A model generated the notes under the pieces. That model did no database searches. It was not told where the DNA came from and worked only from the letters and a program-made list of their open reading frames with translations. A stretch of 64,000 nt of DNA from Rhodospirillaceae bacterium (GTDB lineage Bacteria > Pseudomonadota > Alphaproteobacteria > Rhodospirillales > Casp-alpha2), in NCBI GenBank assembly GCA_016845145.1, contig JAERTE010000146.1:152951-216950 (forward strand), written 5' to 3'. The position numbers and the translations under genes are program-made. Of this stretch, positions 51,436-60,261 are shown piece by piece; within the stretch, counting starts at the first letter, position 1, and the number at the start of each line of letters is the position of its first letter.

Positions 51436-52918
51436 TCTCGGCTCCAATTTCCTGGCCAGTATCGAGCGCGATCCCAACGCCTTGGCTATCGTCGATGGCG
51501 ACGTCAGGCTGAGTTACGCGGACTGGTATGCTCACGTCAACGCCACGGCTGAACGCCTGCGGGACTTCGGGCTCAAAGCCGGAGACCACGTGGTGACGGT
51601 ATTGCAGAACCGCTGGGAAGCGGCGACCTTGCATTGGGCGTGTCAGTTCTTGGGGTTGATCATCACCCCCTTCAACTGGCGGGCGACGCCTGAGGAAATG
51701 GGTTTTGTTTTGGAGAACGCAGACGCACGTCTGTGCATCTGTGAAACTGAAACCTACGCCGCGGCGGAAGATCATGGGGTGCCGTTGGTGGATCTCGACG
51801 CAGAAGATTTTTGCGGCGTTTCGGAATCCGCACTGGACGTTTTTCCACAGGTTGGTGCGGATGCTTGGTCCTTGATGCTCTATACGTCAGGCACGACCGG
51901 CAACCCCAAGGGCGTGCCGCGCCGACACAGTGCGGAACGCGCCGCTGCCGTCGCGCATGTGGCGCAGAACACCTACCGACAAGGCGAGCGTACACTTGGA
52001 GTCATGCCGCTTTATCACACAATGGGGGTGCGATCGTTGTTGGCGAGCTCGCTTGTCGGCGGTGCATTCATATGTCAGCGGCGTTTCGATGCCGGTGAGG
52101 CGCTGGCGCTCATTGCTCAAGAACGCCTGACCAACCTTTATCTGGTGCCGACGCTGTACCACGATCTCCTGCATCATCCGGATTTCGCATCGACGGATAT
52201 CTCTTCAGTGAACTTCCTTGGTTTCGCCGGGGCGTCGATGACGGATGGGTTGTTGAGGGCGTTGCAGGATGCTTTCCAACCAAAGCTGTTCGTCAATCAC
52301 TACGGATCGTCGGAAATCTATACATTCACCATCGACCAGAACGCGCCCGAAAAGCCGGGCTCGGCAGGGCGCGCGGGGTTGAATCAGCGCATTCGCGTCG
52401 TGGCCTTGAATAGTGGTGACCCTGATCAGAAGATGGCTGCAGGCGAGGAGGGTGAAGTCATTGCCAGCTTGTCGGGCGACGAAGCGTTTGAAGGATACTG
52501 GAAGCGCCCGGACGCTGATGAAAAAGCGCTCGTAGGTGGATGGTATTTCACCGGAGATAGCGGGTATTTCGATGCCGGTGGCGATTTGTTTGTCACCGGA
52601 CGCGTCGACGACATGATCATCTCCGGCGGCGAGAACATCTCGCCTGTTGAGATCGAAAGTTGCCTGTCGCTGCACCCAAACGTTGGCGAGGTGGCCGTGG
52701 CGGGCCTTGCCGACGAGCGTTGGGGGCAGGCGGTGACGGCATTCGTCGTCACCAAGGCCGAAATCTCCGGTGACGACCTGGATGCACACTGCAAGACATC
52801 CGAGCTTGCTAATTTCAAGCGCCCACGGCGTTATGTTTTTCTGAACGAATTGCCGAAATCACCGGTCGGCAAGTTGTTACGCCGCAAGTTGGTGGCCGGT
52901 GACTACACCGAAATCTGA
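51428..52918 (+). CDS. Acyl-CoA ligase / AMP-binding enzyme 1
   Basis: A protein of 496 residues of the ANL family: P-loop-like YTSGTTGNPKGVPR, NHYGSSEIYTF, YFTGDSGYFDAGG, and the C-terminal GKLLRRKL with the catalytic Lys. It activates a carboxylic acid to an acyl-CoA via acyl-AMP. Coupled to the molybdenum hydroxylase genes, it probably activates the hydroxylated or decarboxylated aromatic acid or a ring-opened acid. Confidence 0.9.
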   Translation: MFDLGSNFLASIERDPNALAIVDGDVRLSYADWYAHVNATAERLRDFGLKAGDHVVTVLQNRWEAATLHWACQFLGLIITPFNWRATPEEMGFVLENADARLCICETETYAAAEDHGVPLVDLDAEDFCGVSESALDVFPQVGADAWSLMLYTSGTTGNPKGVPRRHSAERAAAVAHVAQNTYRQGERTLGVMPLYHTMGVRSLLASSLVGGAFICQRRFDAGEALALIAQERLTNLYLVPTLYHDLLHHPDFASTDISSVNFLGFAGASMTDGLLRALQDAFQPKLFVNHYGSSEIYTFTIDQNAPEKPGSAGRAGLNQRIRVVALNSGDPDQKMAAGEEGEVIASLSGDEAFEGYWKRPDADEKALVGGWYFTGDSGYFDAGGDLFVTGRVDDMIISGGENISPVEIESCLSLHPNVGEVAVAGLADERWGQAVTAFVVTKAEISGDDLDAHCKTSELANFKRPRRYVFLNELPKSPVGKLLRRKLVAGDYTEI

Positions 52919-52939
52919 AAGCTTTAGGAGACGACCACA

Positions 52940-53743
52940 ATGCCGAACGACACCACGCAGGACCTGAACGGAAAAGTTTTTGATGGCTTTACCGTCGAGA
53001 TCGACGCCGCCCAGCAACGCGGCGACATCGTCCTGGACCGCGGCGACATGAACACCATTTCCATCGAGCAGCGCGATGAGTTGCGTTCGGTATTCGAGAC
53101 CCTCGACCGCGACGTCCGGGTCCGGGTGATCGTATTGCGTGCCATCGGCAAGAATTTTTCGTCCGGCGGGTTTATCCGGGGCTTTCTGGAGGCTTCGCCG
53201 GAGTTGGTGTCGAACTTGGCTGATAACATTGCAGCACCGGCACGTTGCGATAAACCGGTGATCGTCGCCAATCGCGGTTATTGCTTCGGTGTCGGCTTCG
53301 AAATCTCCCTGGCCTGTGATTTCCGCATTGCGTCCGAGACCGTGCAGTATTCCTTGCCGGAACAAAAACTTGGTCAGATTCCCGGTTCGGGCGGTTCGGC
53401 GAGGTTGCAGAAAATCGTCGGCATCACGCGCACCAAGGATATCGTCATGCGCTCCAAGCGTATTTCCGCCGAGCAGGCGCTGGATTGGGGCATTGCCACG
53501 GAAATGGTACCCGATGACCAGTTGGAAGCCGCGACCGATGCATTGGTCGCTGAGCTTTGTACATTCGCACCCCTGGCGCAGCGCACGGCGAAACGGTTGC
53601 TCAATGAGACCGAGGACGCGCTCCTAACCACGGCCATTCAACTCGAAGGCCATAGCTATTCGCGCCTGCGGCAATCCGACGATTTCCGTGAAGGGGTCGA
53701 AGCCTTCCATGAGAAACGCAAGCCGGACTTCAAAGGCTCTTAA
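52940..53743 (+). CDS. Enoyl-CoA hydratase/isomerase family protein
   Basis: A crotonase-fold protein of 267 residues: FSSGGFIRGFL (oxyanion-hole region), NRGYCFGVGFEISLACDFRIAS and EQKLGQIPGSGGSARL. One catalytic Glu is clear (EQKLG). The start follows AGGAG. Crotonases hydrate, isomerise or cleave CoA thioesters; near the ligase it may act on the ring-derived acyl-CoA. The last base of its stop abuts the convergent TPP enzyme. Confidence 0.9.
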   Translation: MPNDTTQDLNGKVFDGFTVEIDAAQQRGDIVLDRGDMNTISIEQRDELRSVFETLDRDVRVRVIVLRAIGKNFSSGGFIRGFLEASPELVSNLADNIAAPARCDKPVIVANRGYCFGVGFEISLACDFRIASETVQYSLPEQKLGQIPGSGGSARLQKIVGITRTKDIVMRSKRISAEQALDWGIATEMVPDDQLEAATDALVAELCTFAPLAQRTAKRLLNETEDALLTTAIQLEGHSYSRLRQSDDFREGVEAFHEKRKPDFKGS

Positions 53744-55413
53744 CGTGCGGCGGCGCGGATGTCGGTCAGGCTGGCGCCTGCCGTCAGCGCCTCGATGGGC
53801 ACAATAAGCTCGATCAGCGCCGGACCATCCGTACTTAGAGCTTCGTCCAATGCTGTCTGGAATTCATCGGTGCGGGTGACTTGTGCGGCATGCCAGCCAT
53901 AGGCCTTGGCAATGGCGATGAAATCCGGGTTGGGAAGGTCGGTAGCGTAAACGCGTTCCGGATAGGCGCGCTCCTGATGCATGCGGATGGCACCGAGCGA
54001 GTTGTTGTTTATGACCAAAACCAGCACCGGCAGGTTGTAGGTCTTTGCCGTCGCCAACTCCTGGATGGTCATCTGCAAGCAACCGTCCCCAGCCACGGCG
54101 ACGGCCTGGCGCGACGGGTCATCAATGGCGGCGGCAATGGCGGCCGGCAAGCCGTAACCCATGGAGCCACTGGTCGGCGCCAGTTGCGTGCGGTATTGGC
54201 GGAAGGCGAAATAGCGGTGCACCCAGCCCGCATAATTACCAGCACCGTTGGAAATAACGGCGTTGTCGGGCAGCGTGTCGCGGAGTGCCAAAATGACCTC
54301 GGCCAATTGCACGTCGCCGGGTATCGGTTTGGGTTGGCGAAAGGCGCGGTAGACATCGCCGGCCTGTTTGTACCAATCGGCGCGGCCCGTGGCCGGATCA
54401 ATGCCGCCCGAAGCGCCCTCCATGGCGTCGACAAAAGCACGCGGGTCGCAACAGACAGGCACATCGGCCTGATAAACTTTGTGCAGTTCCTCGCCGCTCG
54501 GGTGAACATGGATCAGCATTTGCTCGGGTGCCGGAGAGCGTAGCAGCGTGTAGCTGGCGGTGGTATGTTCGTCGAGGCGCGCGCCGAGGGCGAAAATCAA
54601 ATCCGCCGATTTGACCAGCGGCTTCAAAGCCGGGTCCATGCCGATCCCCAGGTGGCCTGCGTAACCAGCCATCAAGTTGTCGCAATAGTCCTGGCAGCGG
54701 AACGCGGTGGCTACGGGAATGTTGGCGGCGCGGGCGATTTTTTCGAATTTCTGCCGGGAATCGTCGGACCACAGGCTGCCGCCGACGATGGCCAAGGGGC
54801 GTTCAGCTTTGTTAAGGGCCGCAATCACATCATCGATTTGAGATGCTGTCGGGGCCGCTGCGGGGATCGCGGGGGTGGCATCCGCCAGTTCCATTTCGAC
54901 GGCTTGGTCCAGCATATCTTCCGGTAATCCGATTACCACGGGCCCGGGACGCCCCGAGCAGGCCATGGAATAGGCGCGGGTAATGATTTCGGGCAGCCGG
55001 GCCGGATCTTCGACAGTGACGGCCCATTTGGCGACGCCAGCGAAGAACTTCGGCACATCGATTTCCTGGAACGCTTCACGACCGGAATAACCGCGCGGGA
55101 TCAATCCAACGAAGGCGATCAGTGGCGTGGAATCCTGAAGCGCTGCGTGCAGACCGGCCATGGCGTTGGCGCCGCCCGGGCCGCGCGCCAGCATCAAGAC
55201 GCCGGGCTTGCCGGTCAGCTTTCCCTCGGCCTCGGCCATGAAAGATGCGCCCCCTTCCTGACGGGTGACCACGTAATCGATATCGTTAGCCGTGCCCAGG
55301 TCGTCCAGGACTGAGATGAAGCTCTCACCCGGCACGCCGAATATGCGCCGTACCCCGAGTCGGCGCAGGCTGGCGACCAAAACACTAGCGCCGTTTCCAC
55401 TGTGTGAAACCAT
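53740..55413 (-). CDS. Thiamine-diphosphate-dependent decarboxylase/synthase
   Basis: A protein of 557 residues of the acetolactate-synthase/benzoylformate-decarboxylase superfamily: the catalytic Glu in RQEGGASFMAEAEG, a central FAD/structural domain, and the TPP motif AGDGCLQMTIQELATAKTYNLPV with following NNNS. The start at 55413 is used because AGGAGG lies nine bases upstream; the longer frame is unsupported. It is divergent from the second ligase operon. Substrate unknown: a 2-oxo acid such as an arylglyoxylate would suit the PadB-like genes nearby. Confidence 0.88.
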   Translation of the reverse strand: MVSHSGNGASVLVASLRRLGVRRIFGVPGESFISVLDDLGTANDIDYVVTRQEGGASFMAEAEGKLTGKPGVLMLARGPGGANAMAGLHAALQDSTPLIAFVGLIPRGYSGREAFQEIDVPKFFAGVAKWAVTVEDPARLPEIITRAYSMACSGRPGPVVIGLPEDMLDQAVEMELADATPAIPAAAPTASQIDDVIAALNKAERPLAIVGGSLWSDDSRQKFEKIARAANIPVATAFRCQDYCDNLMAGYAGHLGIGMDPALKPLVKSADLIFALGARLDEHTTASYTLLRSPAPEQMLIHVHPSGEELHKVYQADVPVCCDPRAFVDAMEGASGGIDPATGRADWYKQAGDVYRAFRQPKPIPGDVQLAEVILALRDTLPDNAVISNGAGNYAGWVHRYFAFRQYRTQLAPTSGSMGYGLPAAIAAAIDDPSRQAVAVAGDGCLQMTIQELATAKTYNLPVLVLVINNNSLGAIRMHQERAYPERVYATDLPNPDFIAIAKAYGWHAAQVTRTDEFQTALDEALSTDGPALIELIVPIEALTAGASLTDIRAAAR

Positions 55414-55532
55414 ATTGCAAGCCTCCTTTGCGGGAGGACCATAACACCGTCGAAAACCATTTGAAAATTTGGCGACCGTGATAACGTTGATCTCTGAAAG
55501 CCAACTTCGAAAACCAAGGCGGTCGTAAAACT

Positions 55533-57095
55533 GTGCTGACGCTGCCCTCAATATTACAGAATACAATCCGCTTGTACGGCGCAAAACCGGCTATTTTCGA
55601 TGCTGATGAAAATCTAACCTGGACTGAGTATGGCGCGTCGATCCAACGGGCAGCAGGCATGTTGCATGGACTTGGCATTGGCCAGGGCCAACGCTTCGGT
55701 ATCGTCGCGCGCAATTGCTATCATCAAGGTGAGTTGATTTATGCCGGCTATTGGTCGGGCCGCATTCCCGTGCCCATCAACTACCGCCTGGCTGCCAGCG
55801 AAATCGCCCAAATTCTTGAAGATGCCGAATGTCGCTACCTGGCTATCGATCCGGCATTTATCGATTTGTTTGATGACTTGGCGATGGCGCCCTGGCGTGA
55901 ACGTGCTTTCGCTATGGGACCGGCAGCTGCCGACACCGGTCTGGATGGATATCCGGCACTAAGGGACGCAGCGCCACCGTTGGACCCTGTTCATGCTGAG
56001 GAGCACGACGACGCCTTGATGCTTTATACCGGCGGCACCACGGGTGCGGGCAAGGGGGTGCGGATCTCCAACCGCAACATCGTCGCCAATGCCTTGCAAA
56101 TCATGCAGGTGATGAGCCCGCACGGAAATGATGTCTATCTGCATTCAACGCCGATGTTCCATGCTGCCGAGGTGAAGTCGACAATCTTCACAATGTTCGG
56201 TGCCTCTCATTGCTACCTGCCGGAATTCACGCCGCGTGATTTCTTGGCTGCCATTGAACGCCACAAGGCCAGCGTCGCCGGTTTGGTGCCGACGACGCTG
56301 CTTCGGGTGCTGGATGAACCCGGTTTTGACGATTTCGATGTGTCGAGCTTACGCCTCATCAGCTATGGCACGTCGCCGATCCTGCCCGCCGTAGTCCGGC
56401 GCGCCGCTGCGGCGTTTCCCGGGACCGGCTTTCAGCAGTGCTATGGCCTGACGGAGTGTTCGCCCTATTTGGCGATGCTCGATGAAGAAGCGCATGTGCG
56501 CGGCCTCAACGGCGAAGAGCACTTGTTGTGCTCGGCGGGCCGACCGGTTCCGGGCGTTGATCTGCGTATCCTTGATGATGACGGCAACGAATTACCGACG
56601 GGCGAGGTGGGTGAGGTTGTCGTGCGCGGTCCGCAGGTCTCGCATGGTTATCACAACCGCCCGATCGAGCACGAAGCGGCGTTCCGTGATGGTATGTTCC
56701 ACACGGGAGATGTCGGGCGCCTGGATGCAGAAGGGTTTCTCTATCTGCTGGACCGCAAACGCGACATGGTCATCACCGGCGGCGAGAACGTCTACACCCG
56801 CGAGGTCGAGGAAATCCTGGGGCGCCATGCGGGCGTCAAGGAAGTCTCCGTTATCGGCGTGCCGGATGCCGACTACGGCGAGGCTTTGTTTGCGGCTATT
56901 GTTCCCGCCAGCGATTGGCAACTTTCAATCGACGAACTCATTGAGCATTGCCGGCCGCTTATGGGCGGCTACAAGATTCCCCGCCGCATGGCATTTGTCG
57001 ACGAACTGCCGAAAAGCGCCATGGGCAAAGTCCTCAAGCAGGATTTGAGAGACGTTTATGCAAACCAACCGAAAGAACAGGAGATCGCATCATGA
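55533..57095 (+). CDS. Acyl-CoA ligase / AMP-binding enzyme 2
   Basis: A protein of 520 residues of the ANL family with YTGGTTGAGKGVRIS, QCYGLTECSPYLA, FHTGDVGRLDAEG and the C-terminal KSAMGKVLKQDL. The start is GTG at 55533; AAGG upstream is somewhat far. It heads the rightward operon with the thioesterase, PadB-like and PadCD-like genes, whose starts all overlap, so it likely makes the arylacetyl-CoA or similar substrate of the PadB-like enzyme. Confidence 0.9.
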   Translation: MLTLPSILQNTIRLYGAKPAIFDADENLTWTEYGASIQRAAGMLHGLGIGQGQRFGIVARNCYHQGELIYAGYWSGRIPVPINYRLAASEIAQILEDAECRYLAIDPAFIDLFDDLAMAPWRERAFAMGPAAADTGLDGYPALRDAAPPLDPVHAEEHDDALMLYTGGTTGAGKGVRISNRNIVANALQIMQVMSPHGNDVYLHSTPMFHAAEVKSTIFTMFGASHCYLPEFTPRDFLAAIERHKASVAGLVPTTLLRVLDEPGFDDFDVSSLRLISYGTSPILPAVVRRAAAAFPGTGFQQCYGLTECSPYLAMLDEEAHVRGLNGEEHLLCSAGRPVPGVDLRILDDDGNELPTGEVGEVVVRGPQVSHGYHNRPIEHEAAFRDGMFHTGDVGRLDAEGFLYLLDRKRDMVITGGENVYTREVEEILGRHAGVKEVSVIGVPDADYGEALFAAIVPASDWQLSIDELIEHCRPLMGGYKIPRRMAFVDELPKSAMGKVLKQDLRDVYANQPKEQEIAS

Positions 57096-57508
57096 CGGAA
57101 GGCCTCGAGGTCGGCATGAGCCGCACGCAACGCTATGACATCGACACGGATCGCACCATTGGATTCATGGGCGAAGACCTGCGCGTCTATGCGACGCCGT
57201 GGATGGTTCGCGACATGGAGAACACCTGCCGGGAGTTCATCGACGAACACGTCAGCGATGACATGAACTCCGTCGGCGCACGGGTCGAGATCGACCACAT
57301 GGGGCCGACATTGATTGGTATGCATGTGGACGTCACCGTCACCGTCACCGAAGTCAAAGGGCCGAAGGTGGCATTCGAGTTCGAGATCCATGACGAGCTT
57401 GATCAGGTGGGGCGCGGCAAGCATCTGCGTTTCGTGGTCGGGCTGGATCAACAGAAAGAACGACTGGTCGCCAAGCGTGCGAAATTCGACGGAGCCGGCG
57501 GGTCATGA
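57092..57508 (+). CDS. FlK-like hotdog-fold thioesterase
   Basis: A hotdog-fold protein of 138 residues resembling the fluoroacetyl-CoA thioesterase family (MTEGLEVGMSRTQRYDIDTDRTIGFMG, HMGPTLIGMHVDVTVTVTEVKG, RGKHLRFVVGLDQ). Family members cut small acyl-CoA esters. It overlaps both neighbours by ATGA. Between the ligase and the PadB-like enzyme it may release a side product or the free arylglyoxylate. Confidence 0.88.
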   Translation: MTEGLEVGMSRTQRYDIDTDRTIGFMGEDLRVYATPWMVRDMENTCREFIDEHVSDDMNSVGARVEIDHMGPTLIGMHVDVTVTVTEVKGPKVAFEFEIHDELDQVGRGKHLRFVVGLDQQKERLVAKRAKFDGAGGS

Positions 57509-60261
57509 CCCCGCCGGATGGGGGCTCTGGTAACGCTGACAGCGGCGGGCGCCGCAAGGTCCCTGTCTACTGTAACCAATGTGTTTGCGGGCCGGACCTG
57601 TTCAAGGTCGAGGTCGAGGACGGCGTGGCGCGCGCCATCGAGCCCAACTTTGATGTCGCGGATCAACATCCGGCGCAGGGGCGGGTTTGCGTCAAGGCCT
57701 TCGGTCTGATCCAGAAAACCTACAACCCGAACCGTATCCTGCGGCCTATGAAGAGGACGAATCCACGCAAGGGCCGTGAGCACGATCCGGGCTTCGTCGA
57801 GATATCCTGGGATGAGGCACTGGAGATGGTGGCCTCCAAATTGCGCGGTATCCGTGCTGCCGGTATGCGTGATGAAGAAGGTTATCCCAAGGTTGCCGTG
57901 ACGTTCGGCGGCGGTGGCACCCCGACCCGATATATGGGCGCTTTTCCAGCGTTTCTGTCGGCATGGGGCGTGGCCGATTTCGGATTCGGTTCGGGTCAGG
58001 GTGCGAAGTGTTATCACTCCGAACATTTGTATGGTGAGTTTTGGCATCGCGCCTTCACGGTGGTCGTCGACTCGCAAAACTGCGACTACATCCTCAATTT
58101 CGGCAACAATCAGGAAGCGTCGAGCGGCGTATGCGGTGTGTGGCGTCAGGCAGACGCACGCGCGCGCGGCATGAAGCGCATCCAGATTGAGCCGCACATG
58201 TCGGTTACCGGCGCATTGTCGGCTGAGTGGGTGCCGATCAAACCCAAAACAGATCCGGCATTTCTGTTCGCGCTGATCCATCGCGTGCTGTGCGAACGCA
58301 ACTGGCGTGACATCTGCGATGTCCCGTTCTTGGGCCATGAGACCAACTCGCCTTATCTGGTCGGACCCAACGGATATTTCCTGCGCGATACTGAGACCCG
58401 CAAACCCCTGATCTGGGACAACGCCGACGGCGTGGCTAAGGCGTTTGATGCAGAGATTGCACAACCTGCATTGGAAGGTTCCTTCAAGGTTACCGGCGTT
58501 GAGGAAGGGCCGGACGGCGAGGAATGGATGCACGAGGCGGCCGATGCCAGCCCGTCTTTCCAACTGCTGGTCGATCATATGAAGCAATTCACGCCGGAAT
58601 GGGCCGAAGGTGAGTGCGATGTGCCGGCGGCGACGATCCGCCGTATTGCTGATGAATTTATGGCTCACGCTCGGGTCGGTGAGACCATCGAGATCGAGGG
58701 TGAGACGCTGCCGCTGCGCCCGGTCGGTATCATGCTCGGGAAGGGCATCAACAACGGCTGGGGCGGCTATCAGATGATGTGGGGCCGCACCACACTGGCG
58801 TGCCTGGTCGGTGCGCTGGAAGTCCCGGGCGGCACGCTGGGAACCAAGGTGCGGCTCAATCGGCCCGCTAACAACCGTCTCAATAGTGCGCAGCCGGGGC
58901 CGGATGGTTTCATGCGCTATCCGTTTAATTCGACCGACAAAGACTCCTGGCAGGCCAAGCCGGGTATTAGGAACGGTTTCGCGACACTGGTGCCTTTGGC
59001 CGGAAATTCGCCCTGGTCAGCGGCGCTTGGACCGGCGCATCTTCCATGGCTTTTCCAAAAGGAACGCCCAAAAGCCTGGCCACGCCAGACGCTGCCGGAG
59101 TTTTGGCTCTGCTACCGCACCAATCCGGCGATCTCATCATGGAACGCGCCGGAAGTGGCGGAGCGCATCGCCGAGTTTCCGTTCACCGTTGCCTTCGCCT
59201 ATACCTTGGACGAAACCAATTACATGGCAGATGTGCTGTTGCCTGACGCGGGTGATATCGAGAGCCTGCAACTGAGCCGATTGGGCGGCACGGGATCGGG
59301 TGAGAATTTTTGGTGGGAACACGGCTGGGCCGTGCGCCAGCCCGCTGTCGAACCCGCCGGAGAGTGCCGTGACATGACGGACGTCGCGACTGAGTTGGCG
59401 GAGCGGGTTGGGTTGTTGAGCGAATACAACGCGGCCATCAACAAAGGCTCTGCGGGTATGAGATTGGCGGGCGACGGGTATGATTATTCCCTTGAGCCTG
59501 ATGTCGCGCATTCATGTGAAGAGGTTTGGGATGCCGTGGCCAAGGCCGCGAGCCATGAACTGACGGACGGGGAAGAAGTGGTCGGGATCGATTGGTTCCG
59601 AGAGAAGGGCTACATGCTCAGACCGTTTTCGCAACTGGAATGGTACCTGCACCCGCGACTGAAACAGATGGGCATGCGGTTTGAAATTCCTTACCAGGAG
59701 CGCATCAAGCGCCATGGCGAGCAATTGAAGCGCCGACTGCATGATGCGGATATCGAGTGGTGGGATCATCAACTGACAGAATACGAGCCGTTGCCGGGCT
59801 ATGAACGCTTCCCCGATATTTGGACCAACTACGCCACCGAAGTCGGGCGCGATCCCGATGAGTTTCCGTTCTGGGCGCTGACGGCGCGCTCCATGCAGTA
59901 TTCATGGGGGGCCAATGTAGGCATTCCGTTGATCCGCGAAGTGGCGCTGAATGTTTCGGGCCACGACGGTGTCATTATCAACCGAACGCGGGCACGAGAG
60001 CTGGGCATTGAGGACGGCGATCCGATTACGCTGGAATCGGCGGCCGGCACGACAACCAGCCGTGCCGTGCTGCGCGAAGGCATCCGCCCCGATACGGTGT
60101 TGATGATCGGTCAGTTTGACCATTGGGCGACGCCAGTGGCGAAGGATTTCGATCTGGCCAGCCTGAACTCCGTTACGGCTTTGTCCGTTTCGTTGACCGA
60201 TGCCACAGGCAGCGGCGCCGACCTGATGCGGGTTTCCGTGCGGAAAGGCCGGCCCGCATGA
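57505..60261 (+). CDS. PadB-like molybdopterin oxidoreductase (DMSO-reductase family)
   Basis: A protein of 918 residues. The Fe-S segment begins with YCNQCVCGPDLFKV (Cys23, 26, 28) and GRVCVKAFG (Cys62). The molybdopterin core follows, with a possible Mo-ligand Cys169 in QGAKCYHSEH, then molybdopterin-binding repeats and the C-terminal beta-barrel domain. Length, opening motif and partners match phenylacetyl-CoA:acceptor oxidoreductase PadB, which oxidises the alpha-carbon of an arylacetyl-CoA to a 2-oxo acid with quinone as acceptor. There is no Tat signal, as in PadB. Substrate inferred, not shown. Confidence 0.85.
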   Translation: MTPPDGGSGNADSGGRRKVPVYCNQCVCGPDLFKVEVEDGVARAIEPNFDVADQHPAQGRVCVKAFGLIQKTYNPNRILRPMKRTNPRKGREHDPGFVEISWDEALEMVASKLRGIRAAGMRDEEGYPKVAVTFGGGGTPTRYMGAFPAFLSAWGVADFGFGSGQGAKCYHSEHLYGEFWHRAFTVVVDSQNCDYILNFGNNQEASSGVCGVWRQADARARGMKRIQIEPHMSVTGALSAEWVPIKPKTDPAFLFALIHRVLCERNWRDICDVPFLGHETNSPYLVGPNGYFLRDTETRKPLIWDNADGVAKAFDAEIAQPALEGSFKVTGVEEGPDGEEWMHEAADASPSFQLLVDHMKQFTPEWAEGECDVPAATIRRIADEFMAHARVGETIEIEGETLPLRPVGIMLGKGINNGWGGYQMMWGRTTLACLVGALEVPGGTLGTKVRLNRPANNRLNSAQPGPDGFMRYPFNSTDKDSWQAKPGIRNGFATLVPLAGNSPWSAALGPAHLPWLFQKERPKAWPRQTLPEFWLCYRTNPAISSWNAPEVAERIAEFPFTVAFAYTLDETNYMADVLLPDAGDIESLQLSRLGGTGSGENFWWEHGWAVRQPAVEPAGECRDMTDVATELAERVGLLSEYNAAINKGSAGMRLAGDGYDYSLEPDVAHSCEEVWDAVAKAASHELTDGEEVVGIDWFREKGYMLRPFSQLEWYLHPRLKQMGMRFEIPYQERIKRHGEQLKRRLHDADIEWWDHQLTEYEPLPGYERFPDIWTNYATEVGRDPDEFPFWALTARSMQYSWGANVGIPLIREVALNVSGHDGVIINRTRARELGIEDGDPITLESAAGTTTSRAVLREGIRPDTVLMIGQFDHWATPVAKDFDLASLNSVTALSVSLTDATGSGADLMRVSVRKGRPA

